From positions 463,441 to 527,440 of the forward strand of contig ML996691.1 in NCBI GenBank assembly GCA_010356995.1: a stretch of 64,000 bases of DNA, written 5' to 3'. Numbering within the stretch: position 1 is the stretch's first letter; each line of letters begins with the position of its first letter. The notes under the pieces were generated by a model. The model did no database searches. It was not told the origin of the DNA and saw nothing but the letters and a program-made list of their open reading frames with translations. This stretch comes from Trichodelitschia bisporula (lineage: Eukaryota > Ascomycota > Dothideomycetes > Phaeotrichales > Phaeotrichaceae). Shown piece by piece: positions 11,060 to 24,940 of this stretch. The position numbers and the translations under genes were made by a program.

Positions 11060-13249
11060 TTACAGTTTTGCCCTTAGCTCCGTTGCTTTGTGAAGGTCCT
11101 TGCCCTTGCCTGAAAAATACTCCCTCACGCTTTCGCGCGCCGCATTGACAACCTCGGCGTCTTCAATGGTTGCCGGAACCTGCACCTCCTTGTCGAAATC
11201 CCCATGTACGGCATTCTCAACCAACTCTCTCAGTACCCGACGTAATGTTTTGCCACTGCGAGTCTTGGGGATGATCTTGTGCCCTTGAATCATACCTCCA
11301 AGACTTGCAATCGCCCCAATATCCTCACGAACCCGCTTCTGGACCTCGCTGAAGAGTTTGTCCGTTGGCGTATTCTTTTGCGTGTCGTGATGGACAGCTG
11401 GAGAGACAAAGGCGAAGGGCATATGTCCCTTGGTCTCGTCCGGAATTCCCACGACGCAACACTCGCCAACGCCCGGATGCGAGGCAATGGCTTGTTCGAT
11501 AGCTCCGGTGCTGAATCTGTGGGCGGCAACGTTGATGACGTCGTCGGCACGAGACATGACATGAACATATCCGTCCAGGTCGATCATTCCAGCATCGCCT
11601 GTGTCAATCCATCTACCAGAGAAACGCTTCACGTAGCTCCTCCAGAATCTCTCTTCATCTCCCCACAGCGTTGTCATCCCAGTAGGTGCGAGTGGGATTC
11701 CGAGAACGATGTTTCCCATTGTTCCCGGCTCTACCTCGTTCCCGTCATCATTTACAACCCTCACATCAAATCCCGGCATAGGCTTTCCTGCGGAACCGGG
11801 CTTTGTGGGGAGCGTTTGGAAAGGCTTGTCCTCTTCGGAAACCCATGCCGTGGTCGGTATGCGAGCCAGTCCCGTTATCGGAGATCCAGATTCCGAGCTC
11901 CACCAGTTGTCTACCACCTCGGCCCCTTTCGCGCAGTATTTCCCAAGCAGGCCCTGGTACATTTTGATGATGCTTGGCTCGCTGCGTTCTCCGGCAAGGA
12001 ACAACGCCCTCAAACTCTTCAAGCCTCCACGCTTTCCAAATTCCTCGAAATAGTCGTTATCGGGATCATCTCGGCGAATCGCTCGAAGTGCGGTAGGGGC
12101 TGTGAACAGGGCGTTCACTTTGTACTCCTCAATGATGCGCCAAAAGGTTCCGGCATTCGGCGTCCCTACTGGTTTCCCTTCGAAAAGTACCGTGGTCGCA
12201 CCAGCCAGTAAGGGTGCATAGACGATGAAAGAATGCCCAACAACCCAGCCGATATCAGACGCTGTGAATATGACGTCACCTGGGCCTTTGATGCCGAAGA
12301 GATACTTTATTGAGAGGTTCAGACCCACGGCATGGCCACCGGCCTCTCGGAGAACGCCCTTTGGTGTTCCGGTTGTTCCTAACAATCAGGTTTCGCTTGC
12401 GCAGAGTGGAACCTCACTTACCGCTTGTATAGATTATGTATACTCCATCGTTGCTCCGAACCGGTACGGCGTCGGCCTTGAGTCCTCGGTTTCTGGCGCT
12501 TTTGACCAATCGTTGCCAGTTTCTCTCGCCGTTCTCTTTGATGACAGGATCCCATCGCAGTTGATCACGCTGCCATACGATGACCTTTTGTGGCTCGTCG
12601 GAGCACTTCGCGATTGCTCCTCTGATGAGTTCCTTGTATGATATAGGGCCCTTGTTGCCTTCGATGCCACATGACGCGGTCATGATCGCTCTTGGTTTCG
12701 ACGCGTCGATTCGCTGAGCTAGTGAAGGTGCCGAAAACCCGCCGAAAACAACTGCGTGGATGGCTCCGATTCGGTTGATTGCCAGCATAGCGAATAAAGC
12801 GGCCGGTATCATTGGCACTGTGCGCTCATGTTGGTTCTGGGAGCTTGGTATAGTTCTCGGGACGTACTGTATATGAGGATGACATCTCCCTTTCTGACGC
12901 CTTCTTCACAGAGAACTCCAGCCAGAGTCTCCACCTCCGTCAGAAGCTCGCGGTACGTGAAAGTTGCCTTGCTTCCCGACACGGGACTGTCCCAAATAAT
13001 GGCCACATTATCGCCGTTTCCAGCATCCACATGTCGGTCAACGCAGTTGTAGCAGGTCGAAATTTGACCGTCCGGGAACCAGGTCCAATGTTGATATGAA
13101 GCTCCACTAGGTGACTTCTTCGCTGCGGTCCTTAGCGCACGCGAGGGTTTTTGGTGCCAGTGCAATTGATCTGCTTGTGATCTCCAAAAGGCTTCGGGGT
13201 CATTTAGAGACTGTGAAAGAGCTTCGTCCTGGTGATGCGTTCGCGCCAT
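11060..13249 (-). CDS. Short-chain acyl-CoA synthetase, propionyl-CoA synthetase/ACSS3-like
   Basis: Three exons (13249-12868, 12817-12422, 12378-11060) with introns of 50 and 43 nt give 698 residues. It is an ANL-superfamily enzyme that activates a short carboxylic acid with ATP and CoA. Visible are the exon-spanning P-loop-like motif YTSGTTGTPKG, the core motif WWSSESG, DTGD with the hinge region MSRADDVINVAAHR, and the C-terminal KTRSGKTLRR. The last carries the catalytic Lys regulated by acetylation in this family. The phrase HRFSTGAIEQAIASHPGV is typical of the PrpE/ACSS3 branch rather than canonical acetyl-CoA synthetase. There is no clear peroxisomal tripeptide (it ends RAKL). The likely substrate is propionate, with acetate or butyrate possible. 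The 43-nt intron is short but has good borders. Confidence 0.9.
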
Positions 13250-14062
13250 GGTGAGGGAAGATGTGGATGCGGAAGCAGTACGCCAGGACGGTCAGGTGAG
13301 ATGTTTATAAGTTGTTACCTGGCGTCGCGTCGAGGTCAAGGTGACGGACCGGCAACCGGCTCGAGATTTCGGACGAAGGGCACGCGGCTTATGACGGCGC
13401 GAATGGTCGCATTTGTCGTGTGCTGCAAGTGTCGTGACGCTCGACGGCATGACGGCGCTGATTCGCTCCCCGCGTGTGGGGTGACGCCGATCCACCGAGG
13501 CAAGGCCTATTGGTGTGGAGAAGTGGCCGAGACCATGGGGGCGGAGCGCCCTAATTTCTGGGGTCGTCCGCCAAGACATTGTTTCTGGAGAAACGGGCCG
13601 AGAGACGCCAAGATCGTGATGTTGGAGGTGCTCATGAACAAAGAACCGTGGCATATCGGAGAGCATCTCCGACCCGGTATCGAGACGACCAGTATCAAAT
13701 ACTGCTTCGGATTCAGCGACTAATGCCTGGAGCCTTTTTGCCGCTCAGAGTTCTTTCAACCGATGTTACCAAATTGTGTTCCGAAGTTCAGGTCGAACAT
13801 CAGATTTCATCTCAACAACAGAAATATCTTCGACCAAATAAGAGTCAGAAACGATCCACAAATCAACCACGCAATATCATGACACACGGACACACCCATC
13901 GGAAAGAGCAGCATGCACTTAATTGGTATTCACATCTAGTAGAAGATTTTCTAGCAGATATGAAGTCAATAGTCACAGCGTGTGCAGACGATGGAGCATG
14001 ATGCGGAGCGCTCCAGGCCCACGTATGTTCGATCACACGAAGAGGCAACAACCACCAGTTCT
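13250..14062. other. Intergenic, no supported gene
   Basis: About 0.8 kb between the acyl-CoA synthetase start and the dehalogenase stop. It holds the synthetase promoter and probably the dehalogenase 3' end. Open frames here lack recognisable similarity and look like chance frames in GC-rich DNA. Confidence 0.4.
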
Positions 14063-14875
14063 CTACCCAGCGTTCACGTCGATACCGAGCTTTCTGGCGA
14101 CGGCAACGAATCCATCCTCATCTACAGATACCCAGACATCGACAAAACCCTGGAGATGCGCATCGCGGACTCCGTGGGCATCCCAATCCTCCTCCAGCGG
14201 CCTCTCCACATATACGGTACGGAACCCACAAGCCTTTGCAGCCTTGAGATCAGCCAGATGAGCAGCCACCATCACGCACTCCGCGGGTGCGCAGCCCAGC
14301 TTCTCCGCAGCTCCAAGGTACACTGCCGGGGAGGGCTTATATGAGTTGAACAGTTCGGCACTGAAGACATGGGTGAAGTCCAGATTGGCATGCTTTTTGA
14401 GGTCCTGCAACAGACTCAGATTGCCATTGCTCAGGGTGCACGTCTGGAACTTGGTGCACAGTGCGGCGATGCCTGCGGAGGAGTCGGGCCATGGGTTCAG
14501 TCGGTGCCAGATCAGACTCAAGTCGTGAACTTCCTCGGGTGTCCAGAGTCCCTCCAGCTGCCAGGCTGTCAAAAGCTCCCCCAGAGCGTCAAGATGGTGG
14601 TGGTCGACACTCTTCCATGGGATACTGGAGTCGCTGGCCAGTGCCTTGGTGAACTGCTTGTACGTGTTGCGCCACTCCTGAGCGAGTTTACCCCAATCCT
14701 CCGAGGTCAGCCCGGTCGCTCGCAGACGGACCGCGGATGGTATGGAGGATGTTGGTGAATTGAGAGCGACATGACAAGCATCCGCGAGGCCGTTGGTGAC
14801 GGTCGACCTCCAGTCAACACAGGTTCCGAAGACATCGAACAGCAGAGCGCGCGCAGGAGGGTCAGTAAAACTCAT
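14063..14875 (-). CDS. Haloacid dehalogenase-like hydrolase, type II 2-haloacid dehalogenase family
   Basis: Single exon, 270 residues. The start is set at ATG 14875 (MSFTDPPARALLFDVFGTC); the frame is open further upstream but without a good ATG context. HAD motif I is LLFDVFGTCVDW with the nucleophile Asp14. Motif II is TLSNGN, motif III the Lys in YKPSPAVY, and motif IV lies around MVAAHLADLKAA. A helical cap lies between motifs I and II, as in (S)-2-haloacid dehalogenases. In this family the enzyme hydrolyses 2-haloalkanoic acids through an aspartyl ester. Many fungal members have no proven substrate, so the activity is inferred from family only. It lies next to, but not obviously co-regulated with, the histone pair. 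Confidence 0.88.
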   Translation of the reverse strand: MSFTDPPARALLFDVFGTCVDWRSTVTNGLADACHVALNSPTSSIPSAVRLRATGLTSEDWGKLAQEWRNTYKQFTKALASDSSIPWKSVDHHHLDALGELLTAWQLEGLWTPEEVHDLSLIWHRLNPWPDSSAGIAALCTKFQTCTLSNGNLSLLQDLKKHANLDFTHVFSAELFNSYKPSPAVYLGAAEKLGCAPAECVMVAAHLADLKAAKACGFRTVYVERPLEEDWDAHGVRDAHLQGFVDVWVSVDEDGFVAVARKLGIDVNAG

Positions 14876-15246
14876 GATTGCTCGCTGTAGGTAGGCCGTT
14901 GTGAACGGTAAGGATGCAGAACGCAGCCGAGGAGAGACTGACAAACATGTCTGACTTGCCCGAACACACGTGCGTGCGTGCTCGGATAACATCAATCTCA
15001 ATTGCAGCCGAAGACTCACCCGAGCCAATGACGCAGCACACGTGATTGATAACACCAGAGCACACCGATGGAACAAATGAGTTGAACATCACGACGGACA
15101 AAGATTTTTGAAGTTTGATTATTTGGTATCATTCATGAACAAGCCCACAACTCCGTTTCCTATCACATGTGTGGACTCCTTAGGAATCCCAACCCAGCCC
15201 ATTGATCAACGCTGCAACCCATTGCAGACAGACCCGAGAAACTTCA

Positions 15247-17149
<1,903 letters not shown>

Positions 17150-17486
17150 GCGTCTTGTCTCTTGATGAACTGGCTGGCGGCTACTTCCACGGTTGCAGGC
17201 GTTGATGGGTTGTTTTAGCGGGGTCACGGGAACGGGAATGGGATCGAACTTACGATGTGCTCCAATGGTGCTTAGGGCTGTACATTAATCTCACGGAAAT
17301 GCACACGTCCTTTTCGTTACTGCTGAAGTCTTGTCTTGATTGAATCCCGTCTTCTCGTTGTGATGTAGCTCTAGCAATCCAGCTTCTGTCCAAAAGTACA
17401 CTGCTGTTGATCTCGATGTGTCCATGCCCTGTGTCTATCGCAGTATCCCGTGGGGTATATCAAGTGAAGTCTATGTGTACATGGTT
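17150..17486. other. Convergent 3' flanks of H3 and the Mpv17/Sym1 gene
   Basis: 337 bp between two converging stop codons. It presumably holds both 3' untranslated regions. No further gene was seen. Confidence 0.5.
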
Positions 17487-18343
17487 CTATATGTGGTTCC
17501 TTGAGGAGCTCTGTGCTTCATGGTCCGCTTTATTCTCGCGCTCTTGCTTCGCCGCACGCTGGTTCAGGATGGAAAGATAGGTCTGCCATCCGATGGCGAT
17601 GACCCCTGATGCGATATTAGGCTTCCGTCTTATGACACTCTCCGCTGTGACTCACCGGCAAAGAGGCCTCTCAGCTCTAGCCGTATGAAGGCGAAGCTGA
17701 ATGCCGTCACAGCAGGCCACAGCTTCCAGCTGTTGATCCAGCTCCTCGGCACCGTATGCTTAATCCTCTCCACAATGTCTGCCGCACTCGCACCGCTCAG
17801 CGCTGACTGCATGCCAAAGAAGTAGGTGTTGAAGATGGGCGTAAACACAATCTGGTTGATAACGACCTTGAGCACGATGCTCCCCCACTTGGACGCATAG
17901 TTGAAGTTGCGCGACAGGAACACAAACCAGTGGTAGCCCGGTATGGCCGCCAACCCACCGATAACCAGCGCACGCGCCGTCCGCGCCGGGTCGTAGGCCG
18001 CCGGCGACCCATCGTCACGCCCTGACGGCGTCGGCGCGAGGTGCTGCGCCGTCAGATCCCCTACTAGGTACACTACGAGCGCCGACACGAACTGCGTCGT
18101 GCGCGGCCGCCGCGCGTGCACCCTGGTGTATGCGGCTAGCGGCGCGGTCCAGATCCAGATTGGCCCGGGAATGGAGCGTGAGGCGGCGGCTTGCGCGTTG
18201 AGGGAGGAGGGGGGTGGTGGTGGTGGTTGTGATGACGGTGGTGGGGACGGGGTGGAGTATGGGCGGCGGCGGGGGAGGAGGCGGCGCAGGGTGCGAAGGA
18301 AGGGATGGGACGGCGGTCGCGCTACGGTGAGGAGGGCTTTCAT
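17487..18343 (-). CDS. Mpv17/PMP22 family membrane protein, Sym1-like
   Basis: Two exons (18343-17656, 17605-17487) with a 50-nt intron give 268 residues. The N-terminus is Arg-rich (TLRRLLPRRRPYS), consistent with a mitochondrial presequence, followed by a Pro/Ser-rich linker. The family core follows: a Q-x-V-S-A-L-V hydrophobic helix with GDLTAQ, RTARALVIGGLAAIPGYHWFVF and KVVINQIVFTPIFNTYFFGM, then the WKLWPAV block near the C-terminus. The last exon adds GVIAIGWQTYLSILNQ. Mpv17/Sym1 proteins are inner-mitochondrial-membrane proteins, some of them channel-like and stress-related. The location here is inferred from the N-terminus. Confidence 0.88.
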
Positions 18344-20739
18344 CGTGGGTTGTTGGCGGGAGAGATGGCCATGGTAGTGAGGCGTGAGGTGAGGTTCATT
18401 GCGTCAATTGGGTGATTTGGCAAAAAAAGTCGATAGGCCTGCCGATCCCGAGCTTCGGCTGCGGGTAACGGCGACACGCGAACATTTGGGAATGGTATAG
18501 TGGGCGATTTTGCATTTTAATTCGCAATAATGCCGTAGATGATGAAAGTCCCTCACTAGCTGTGCTAATTCATCTTGGAACCTGGATGCTTTTTATCGGA
18601 TTGCGTCGAAGTGCAACCTCGGTGACATTGATATGGCCAGGTTCTTTCGAACCGCTTTTTAGCTGAACGTCTGAATACCAACTCAAACCATGAAAAAATC
18701 AACACCAGGCGTGAAGTTTCCAAAGGTCAGTCCATTGAATCACACTATACCAGCCCTTAATGTAGTAACCATATGAGCCTGCTAGATCTCGGGATGAGGT
18801 TGAAGATGCAGGTAGATGGTTGTGGGGATGTTCGGAACTGTGGGGTTATCGGATCTGAAGCCATCGCCCCGCAACCGTCTGACGTCTTTCATGGTCCTAA
18901 CACAATATGCAAGCATAACCATAGGCATACAGAGTACATGTAGACATAGCAATGTTCTAATACCCGAATAGTGATGCCCGGTGATACCGCAAGTCCATGC
19001 AGCTACGGTGAAGAAAGCCGGTAAGACCTACCGAGACACTGCAAACACATACACGGTTGTACTATCTCGATTGCGACTGAAGCCGCATACCGACGACTTC
19101 CGGCAAAGACCGGCGCACGTAGCCCCGGCTGCTTCCATCTGACAAAGCTTAGTTCTAGAGGTAGAGTCGCGCTGGTACTGCTAAAGATGAGGAGACTGGG
19201 CTAGAAGCTTCGAACCATCGGGACGGACTCCCAACAAGACATGGCTCGCACAACAGAACGAGTCTCGACGAGTCGATGGCACAATGGGACCGCTCATCGG
19301 AGCGGGATTACCAGCTTCATCGTCACTAATAAGCCGAAGGGCGAATGAAGACTTAGGATTTAGAAAAAAGGTGCTGCGACGGACATATATGTGGGGACGG
19401 TCGAGGGCAGCAAGGTCAGCGGGCAGTTGGATTCGGCGCATCGCAGCATGCCATTGGCGAAGACGGTCTGCATGATAGCTGTATACGGAGCGCCGCACCG
19501 GAGGAAATCGAGAGCTGCAATGCACATGCTCCGCACACACCGCATGCTGTTATTTGGTGCAGCGACCTGGGCGTGCCGGCGCGTCTCGGAGCAACGCGAG
19601 GTTTGTGGGGGAGTAGAACTGGTCGAGTCCATGCGCAGCCGGCGGTTCACCAACCTCTACACATGCCAAGGATCTGGAAGCTGCCATTTGCCTCTGGCTT
19701 CGGGCGTAAGTTCGACATCGGGGACACGCTTGGACCATTGCACTCGGGCTACGCCATTTGAACGATAGAGTTCCGAGGGCTCAGGAGGGGCAAAGCGGTA
19801 CGACGGGTTAGCAGGAGATCGAGGCGTCCCGTAGCTCGAATGCTCGGCAGACACGTCGAGTTGCGTGGGGCGCAGACGCTGACGCACGAAGCTCAGCGCT
19901 GGCGGTACGGTGCAGCATGGTATGGTGAAGCGTGTGCCTTTGCGAAGCCAGAGGGAAGTCTAGCAGGGCAAGGTACATATGAAGATGCTGGGGTATGCAG
20001 AAGTACGCTGCTAGGCGCATTTGAATATCTGCAGTTACTCTATTTCCGATGGTAATATGAGTAAGGGATATGGGACGAGGATGTCCCTGAACATGGGAAA
20101 AGACGTGGCACTTCCATAAGATCACAAACTTAAGTCTCAAGGTCACCTTACTCGGATGCTCAACCTGATGCAAAGGTACGATGAAGGGCGTAGCAAGGCC
20201 ACGATATCCAGGTCCGCTCGAGTCGAGGGGGGAAGTGCGGGGGAGGGGGTGTGCGAGGAAGACACTGAAGAGACAGATTTGGTCGGCAGGCGGATCTCCC
20301 GCCGTTCCCGCACCTTCGACCGTTGGATTTGAGCCCCGGACGGTAGCGGCTGATAGCTTGGGGATGCCTTTTCCAATACTCCGTACCTTCATGTCTTCGA
20401 CAGCTGCTAGCAAGGACGCGTTGAAAGAGATGCACAACAAACAAGATCATCACTGCAGTTAGAGAGGAGGGGAGACGACGAATGAGAAGAGTACAGACGA
20501 CTTTCATCGATGAGCGCGCAGCGCGTTCCAGGGAAGTAGTGACGGTGACTGGGGACAGCTGGAGAGAGACAAGAGAGTCAAGAGAATGCAAGAGGAGACA
20601 AAAGACGAGAAGAGAAGATCCAGAGAGAGCTGCAAAGTGCAGAAACGCGTAAAACACGCTAGTGAAAACGCGCCATCCCAAAGAGGAGGTGGAGTGGCGC
20701 CACGGCCCGCTATCATCCAGTTCTCCACCAAAAATGCCC

Positions 20740-20775
<36 letters not shown>

Positions 20776-22076
20776 TTCCAACTCTCAACTCCCAAGAAGC
20801 TCTCCCCACCCCCAACTCTACTCAATAATTCACCCGAGTCGTCAATTCCAGGACCTTGAAGAGCTGGACTCCTTTCATCACTCAACCCCCCCTTCTCCTC
20901 GTTGAGCTGGGTTGTGAGGGTGATACGTTCAAAGTGCTAAAGTGCTAGTCTGCAACCAGCAGCCCCCAGGTCCCGCGGGGGGCCCGTGACACTCCTCCCT
21001 CCCTCGGCGCACTGGCCTTGACTCCGTCACCAACTCTTCCCGACAAAGCTTCTGTTTCGTTCTCACTCTTTTTACCTATCTTAAGCTCATTTTGCTCTCT
21101 TTCTTCCCTCAGGCTCTCCAATTCTGCAGCTCTGCAGCTCTTCTCTGTGCTCCTCTTCTTCCCCTCGTCTTCACTGCTCGTCCTAAGCCGATCCGAGCTT
21201 GGCACCAGAACTCGTCACACTCCCGCCTACCGTTCGCACACCCGCCTCTTAAAAGTCGCGCCCAGTCTTGTCGCCCCCCCCCAGTCCGCCGTCCACCTCA
21301 ACCTACCCACCCGCTGCTCGCCCACCTCCTACCCCCCCGTGCCCCCTCCCCCCCAAAATCCCTCCCCACGGTCCACCCCAACCCGCAGCGCGCTAAACTT
21401 CTGCCCCCGTTGCATGCTCTCCCATCTCATCTCACTTCCTCTTGTCTCGTCTCGTCTCGCTTCTCCACATCCCCCATCCCCAAAACCTAACTGTCATAAT
21501 CACCTTTATTTCGCTGCACAAGTCTACGCGCTTTGTTCGCATTCCTAAGATCTCATCGCTGCAATTGTTGTTGTTGTTGTTGTTGTCACTGCGATCCTCC
21601 AGAATCCCATCTCATCCTCGCGCCGCACCAGCCGCATCGCGCAATTCGCAGCTTTGCGCTTCTCAACCTCACCTCTCAAAACGCGCCCGCCGCTTTGCGC
21701 CGCCTCTCGAATGTTAGTTGCGCGCGCATATCCGATCGTAAAGCGCGTTGCTTATCAGAATTATAGACGGCCGTTTCGTCGCGCTTCAGCTCCCGTCCTC
21801 CGTTGCGACTTTTGTGGGAACCTCACCAACTGTCGCCCAATTCCCAGCCACCTCGGACGAGCCCATCTCCTCAACAACCCCCGAACCTGCAGCTGAGGTT
21901 GAAAACGCGCTCGACTGCGATCGGAAACTATAAATCCATCACATTACGCTGGACTACGCATCTGGCCGAGCTGGTTGACGCGTCTCGCTCGTCGAGTTTA
22001 GAGCCACCCTCGCGGGTCCGGCAAGGTGCTTTCATATCCTTATCACAATACACCTACCCGTCGAGGGACCGTCACG
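18344..22076. other. Long intergenic stretch and pyrimidine-rich leader, no supported gene
   Basis: About 3.7 kb. 18344-20900 has only frames without recognisable similarity; one long minus-strand frame (20160-20885) crosses a (CT)n tract and is rejected. 20990-21720 is strongly C/T-rich on the + strand and is probably the promoter and long leader of the gene starting at 22077. It also holds a (TTG)7 run at 21565-21585. Confidence 0.45.
20742..20772. repeat. (CT)n microsatellite
   Basis: An uninterrupted alternation of C and T for 31 bases. Confidence 0.95.
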
Positions 22077-23969
22077 ATGCTTCCGACAACTCCCAAAACC
22101 TCACAGACTCTTCCGCGCAACTTCATCTTCCACCCGGCTGGAATCCGACCGCCTCGAACACCAGAGCCAGGAAGCCGGCGCGGTCATGACGGACAACCTT
22201 GTCCTCCACCAACCCCCATTCGTGGTGTCGAACCTTATCGCTTGAGGCGGAGACGCGCAACGCATCGGTCCTTGAAGTCTGCCGGCTTATCATCGACTTC
22301 GCTCCGCGAACCGCGTAAAGATGTACACGCCTCAAAGCCCCAGCCTAGTAACGGCGATGGAAGATATCAACGGTCGTTACTAGGGGTTGAAATATCGCAT
22401 TTGTCTCCTCCCCGGACGCCCATTCGTCAGATTTACAGAGCCAATGAATCTGGAAGCTCAGAACAGACCGACTGGGATACGGAGGAGTCGGCCAGTCAAG
22501 GAGGGAGCATTACCAGGCCTTCAACAGCATGCTCGATGTTCTCCAACTCATCCGACGATTCTAGCGTGGAATCTTTCCCTTCGTTGGGAGAGTGCTCATC
22601 AACGCGTGGGTTCGACGCCTTTGACGACTGCGTCTATCCCATTCCAACAGGAAATTCGAAAATGCTATCTCCACTGCAAGCATATGCGCCCAAGACCCGT
22701 TTTCAGTCCCGATTGTCTCAGAAGCGAACGTGGTCGGAGGACATGGACAACCATCTGTGGATGACGTATATGCGCTACCTGCAAGACCCTAGGCATACGC
22801 CTTTCAAAATGTTGCCAGGCACCGCGCCCCCGCTGGGAGTATGCTCCCGTGTCGTCCGCGAAGCGAAAAAGACGTGGAAAGGTCACGGTGCCGCTGCTGC
22901 ATCGCGGACTCAGCGTCCAACGCGCCGGACCAGCCATCGACTTGAATCCTTGGCTTCCCCAATGGCCAGCAGCGCCATGCCCGTGATTGTGGAACCTCGG
23001 AAGTCGCATGTGCCATGGCCGCGATCTGACGCCGCGACGCGGCGGCGACTGAGGGACCTTTGCAAGCGGAAACCTTCACTTTCGGCCTACTACACGCGCA
23101 TCCTCCGAAGTCCTTCGCCTGCTCCGCAATGTGCTCCTCCCGTATACGCCTCGCTGAATGCCGAAGTACAACCCGCGGCGCCTGTCGACGTGAAATCGAG
23201 CTTTTCTACCCGCGACATGAATATCTCCTTAGCCACCAGCACCTCATCGACTATGAGGCTCGATGGCATCCTTGCCCAGCTCGCAAGTGAGAATGAGGCG
23301 AGGCCCATTCCGGAGCAGCGACCAATTCGATCTTTCGCCCACCAGAAGAGCCAGTCGTTGCATATTGGACTGGGAAACGGAGCTTACCCTAGTCGTGCAC
23401 TCGCATCCCCGTTCAGGCCCCTGGTAGAGTCCAGGCAAGGCGGCGCCTCCCGTTTCACGGGCCATGAATCAGCACAACGCTTGGAAGGTACCCCGGCACT
23501 CGAGCTTTTCGCACCCGCACCCCTACGCACCTTCAAGCGGTCGGCTCAGCACGATCTCCACGATATGATGAGTTCCAACGAGCCTTCTGGACGTCCAGGC
23601 CATCTTGTACAGGGGATTTTCAGGTCGTTGGAGTCTGGCCACAGACGCGTCCGGAGTCGTGGCTTTAGCCTGGGGGACATGAGCGCCTCACCTCGTCCTC
23701 CAGCCATTTTCAACTCAATTTCCAGTTTGGAACAGCGCGTCGAACCTGCTCCTCAGCCGGCTCCAGCAAGGCTATTCGTACTTCAGGACGATTCTGAAGC
23801 GATGAACAGACTCGGATCACCGTTTTCTGAGAGCTCAATGAAGCCCCGCTTCAACACATTTCCACGCGCTTTCTCACCTATTGCGGTCGAGACTACCGAA
23901 ACAGACCAGCCAACTGCAGAAGCTTCTGTTTCGAACCAGTCTGCTGCGTACCCGTTCAGCTTCATCTAG
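22077..23969 (+). CDS. Unidentified Ser/Pro/Arg-rich protein, probably conserved in filamentous ascomycetes
   Basis: Single long open frame of 630 residues. The frame is open further upstream, but only through a GTG; the ATG at 22077 has A at -3 and is preferred. Most of the protein is low-complexity and rich in Ser, Pro and Arg, which suggests intrinsic disorder. One block stands out, at about residues 217-268: RTWSEDMDNHLWMTYMRYLQ, then DPRHTPFKMLPGTAPPLG and a basic VVREAKKTWKG. The regular Trp spacing resembles a Myb/MADF-like helical DNA-binding module, but I cannot assign a named domain. No signal peptide or membrane segment is visible. A nuclear regulatory role is only a guess. The long pyrimidine-rich leader suggests a regulated transcript. 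Confidence 0.7.
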   Translation: MLPTTPKTSQTLPRNFIFHPAGIRPPRTPEPGSRRGHDGQPCPPPTPIRGVEPYRLRRRRATHRSLKSAGLSSTSLREPRKDVHASKPQPSNGDGRYQRSLLGVEISHLSPPRTPIRQIYRANESGSSEQTDWDTEESASQGGSITRPSTACSMFSNSSDDSSVESFPSLGECSSTRGFDAFDDCVYPIPTGNSKMLSPLQAYAPKTRFQSRLSQKRTWSEDMDNHLWMTYMRYLQDPRHTPFKMLPGTAPPLGVCSRVVREAKKTWKGHGAAAASRTQRPTRRTSHRLESLASPMASSAMPVIVEPRKSHVPWPRSDAATRRRLRDLCKRKPSLSAYYTRILRSPSPAPQCAPPVYASLNAEVQPAAPVDVKSSFSTRDMNISLATSTSSTMRLDGILAQLASENEARPIPEQRPIRSFAHQKSQSLHIGLGNGAYPSRALASPFRPLVESRQGGASRFTGHESAQRLEGTPALELFAPAPLRTFKRSAQHDLHDMMSSNEPSGRPGHLVQGIFRSLESGHRRVRSRGFSLGDMSASPRPPAIFNSISSLEQRVEPAPQPAPARLFVLQDDSEAMNRLGSPFSESSMKPRFNTFPRAFSPIAVETTETDQPTAEASVSNQSAAYPFSFI

Positions 23970-24377
23970 ACTATGGCGCATACTTTTTGGTCTGACCAAC
24001 AGTCTGCAATCTGCATTTTTGGTCTGCATTTTTGCACTAGGGCGGCACCGCCCGCTCCTTCGCTGCTTGCATAGCATGATCGGCGTTATGGAACGATGGC
24101 ATGTTAAGATCTCTTAATACCGCAAATGTCGGCATAAAATTGGCGTAATTTTTGCATCGGCCAGTTGTTCTGGCTTGGGTTTGTAAATTCTGCTTGCGAG
24201 TCTCATGTTTGTGATCTGGCTCATGAGTTATGACTGTCATGGCATCTTTCACCTTTTTGGCAGTTCCGAAAAAGGCTTCCTTGTCTTTAATTTTCTTGGG
24301 GGAAGTCTACATTTTGACACTCCTCGCGAGAGCGATGCCATCTGTCGGCTGCTTCCCCTGTTGTGTAAAGTTTTCTT

Positions 24378-24767
24378 CTATTTTCCTCTTGTTATTTCAC
24401 GATGATATGCCGATACGATTGCAATAGACGAATTTGGAGGGTTGGATTTGTAGCCGGACAATTTGGACGGCGCTGCACCTGAGTTTGAAGGGGAAGAGGT
24501 AGATAATTCAAGGTGATCCTCGACCTGCCTGCTTGAATCTTCGTAAATGACCGGTACGAATGAAACTTCAATCGACAATCTGGTCGAAGCTTCACTTCCT
24601 GACCATGTTTCGTTGCGAAGCAATTGCCTAGACGCGTTCATTGCCTCCTGTAGGATCTCGTCGAGGACGCAACAGCAAAGTATTATCTTGGTATAAGTGA
24701 CATGGTCGGCATCTGACCTCATCGCCATTGCGGCCTCACCGTAGTCCTCCGCCGCATCTTCAACCAT
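24378..24767 (-). CDS. Possible small protein of unknown function
   Basis: An ATG-initiated frame of 129 residues (MVEDAAEDYGEAAMAMRSD...), acidic at the N-terminus and Ser-rich towards the C-terminus, with a CCC cluster near residues 31-33. It has no domain I recognise. It is divergent from the AhpD-like gene (24941) and about 170 bp from it. It could be a genuine small gene or a chance frame. Confidence 0.3.
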   Translation of the reverse strand: MVEDAAEDYGEAAMAMRSDADHVTYTKIILCCCVLDEILQEAMNASRQLLRNETWSGSEASTRLSIEVSFVPVIYEDSSRQVEDHLELSTSSPSNSGAAPSKLSGYKSNPPNSSIAIVSAYHREITRGK

Positions 24768-24940
24768 TGTAGCCTCAAGGATGCCATTCTGGCCGCCCCA
24801 AAGCCAGTAATTAGTATCTCCTCCGGCGTTCGGCCGACGCGGCTCACACCTGGCATCTCACCCCTGCACTTGCTCCTGGCCCCTCCAAAGCTACACTGAT
24901 GGACTAGCTCCCGACCTTACCTCCTCCACCATCTCGAAAC

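Noticed and set aside
11279-12211. Long open frame on the + strand (310 residues)
   Set aside because: It lies antisense to the third exon of the acyl-CoA synthetase and shows no protein features; it is a shadow frame.
19391-19768. 125-residue + strand frame
   Set aside because: It has no recognisable domain or splice structure, overlaps equally long frames on the other strand, and lacks a coding-like pattern.
20160-20885. Minus-strand frame of 241 residues
   Set aside because: It owes its length partly to a (CT)n tract read as alternating Arg/Glu and has no domain or convincing start.
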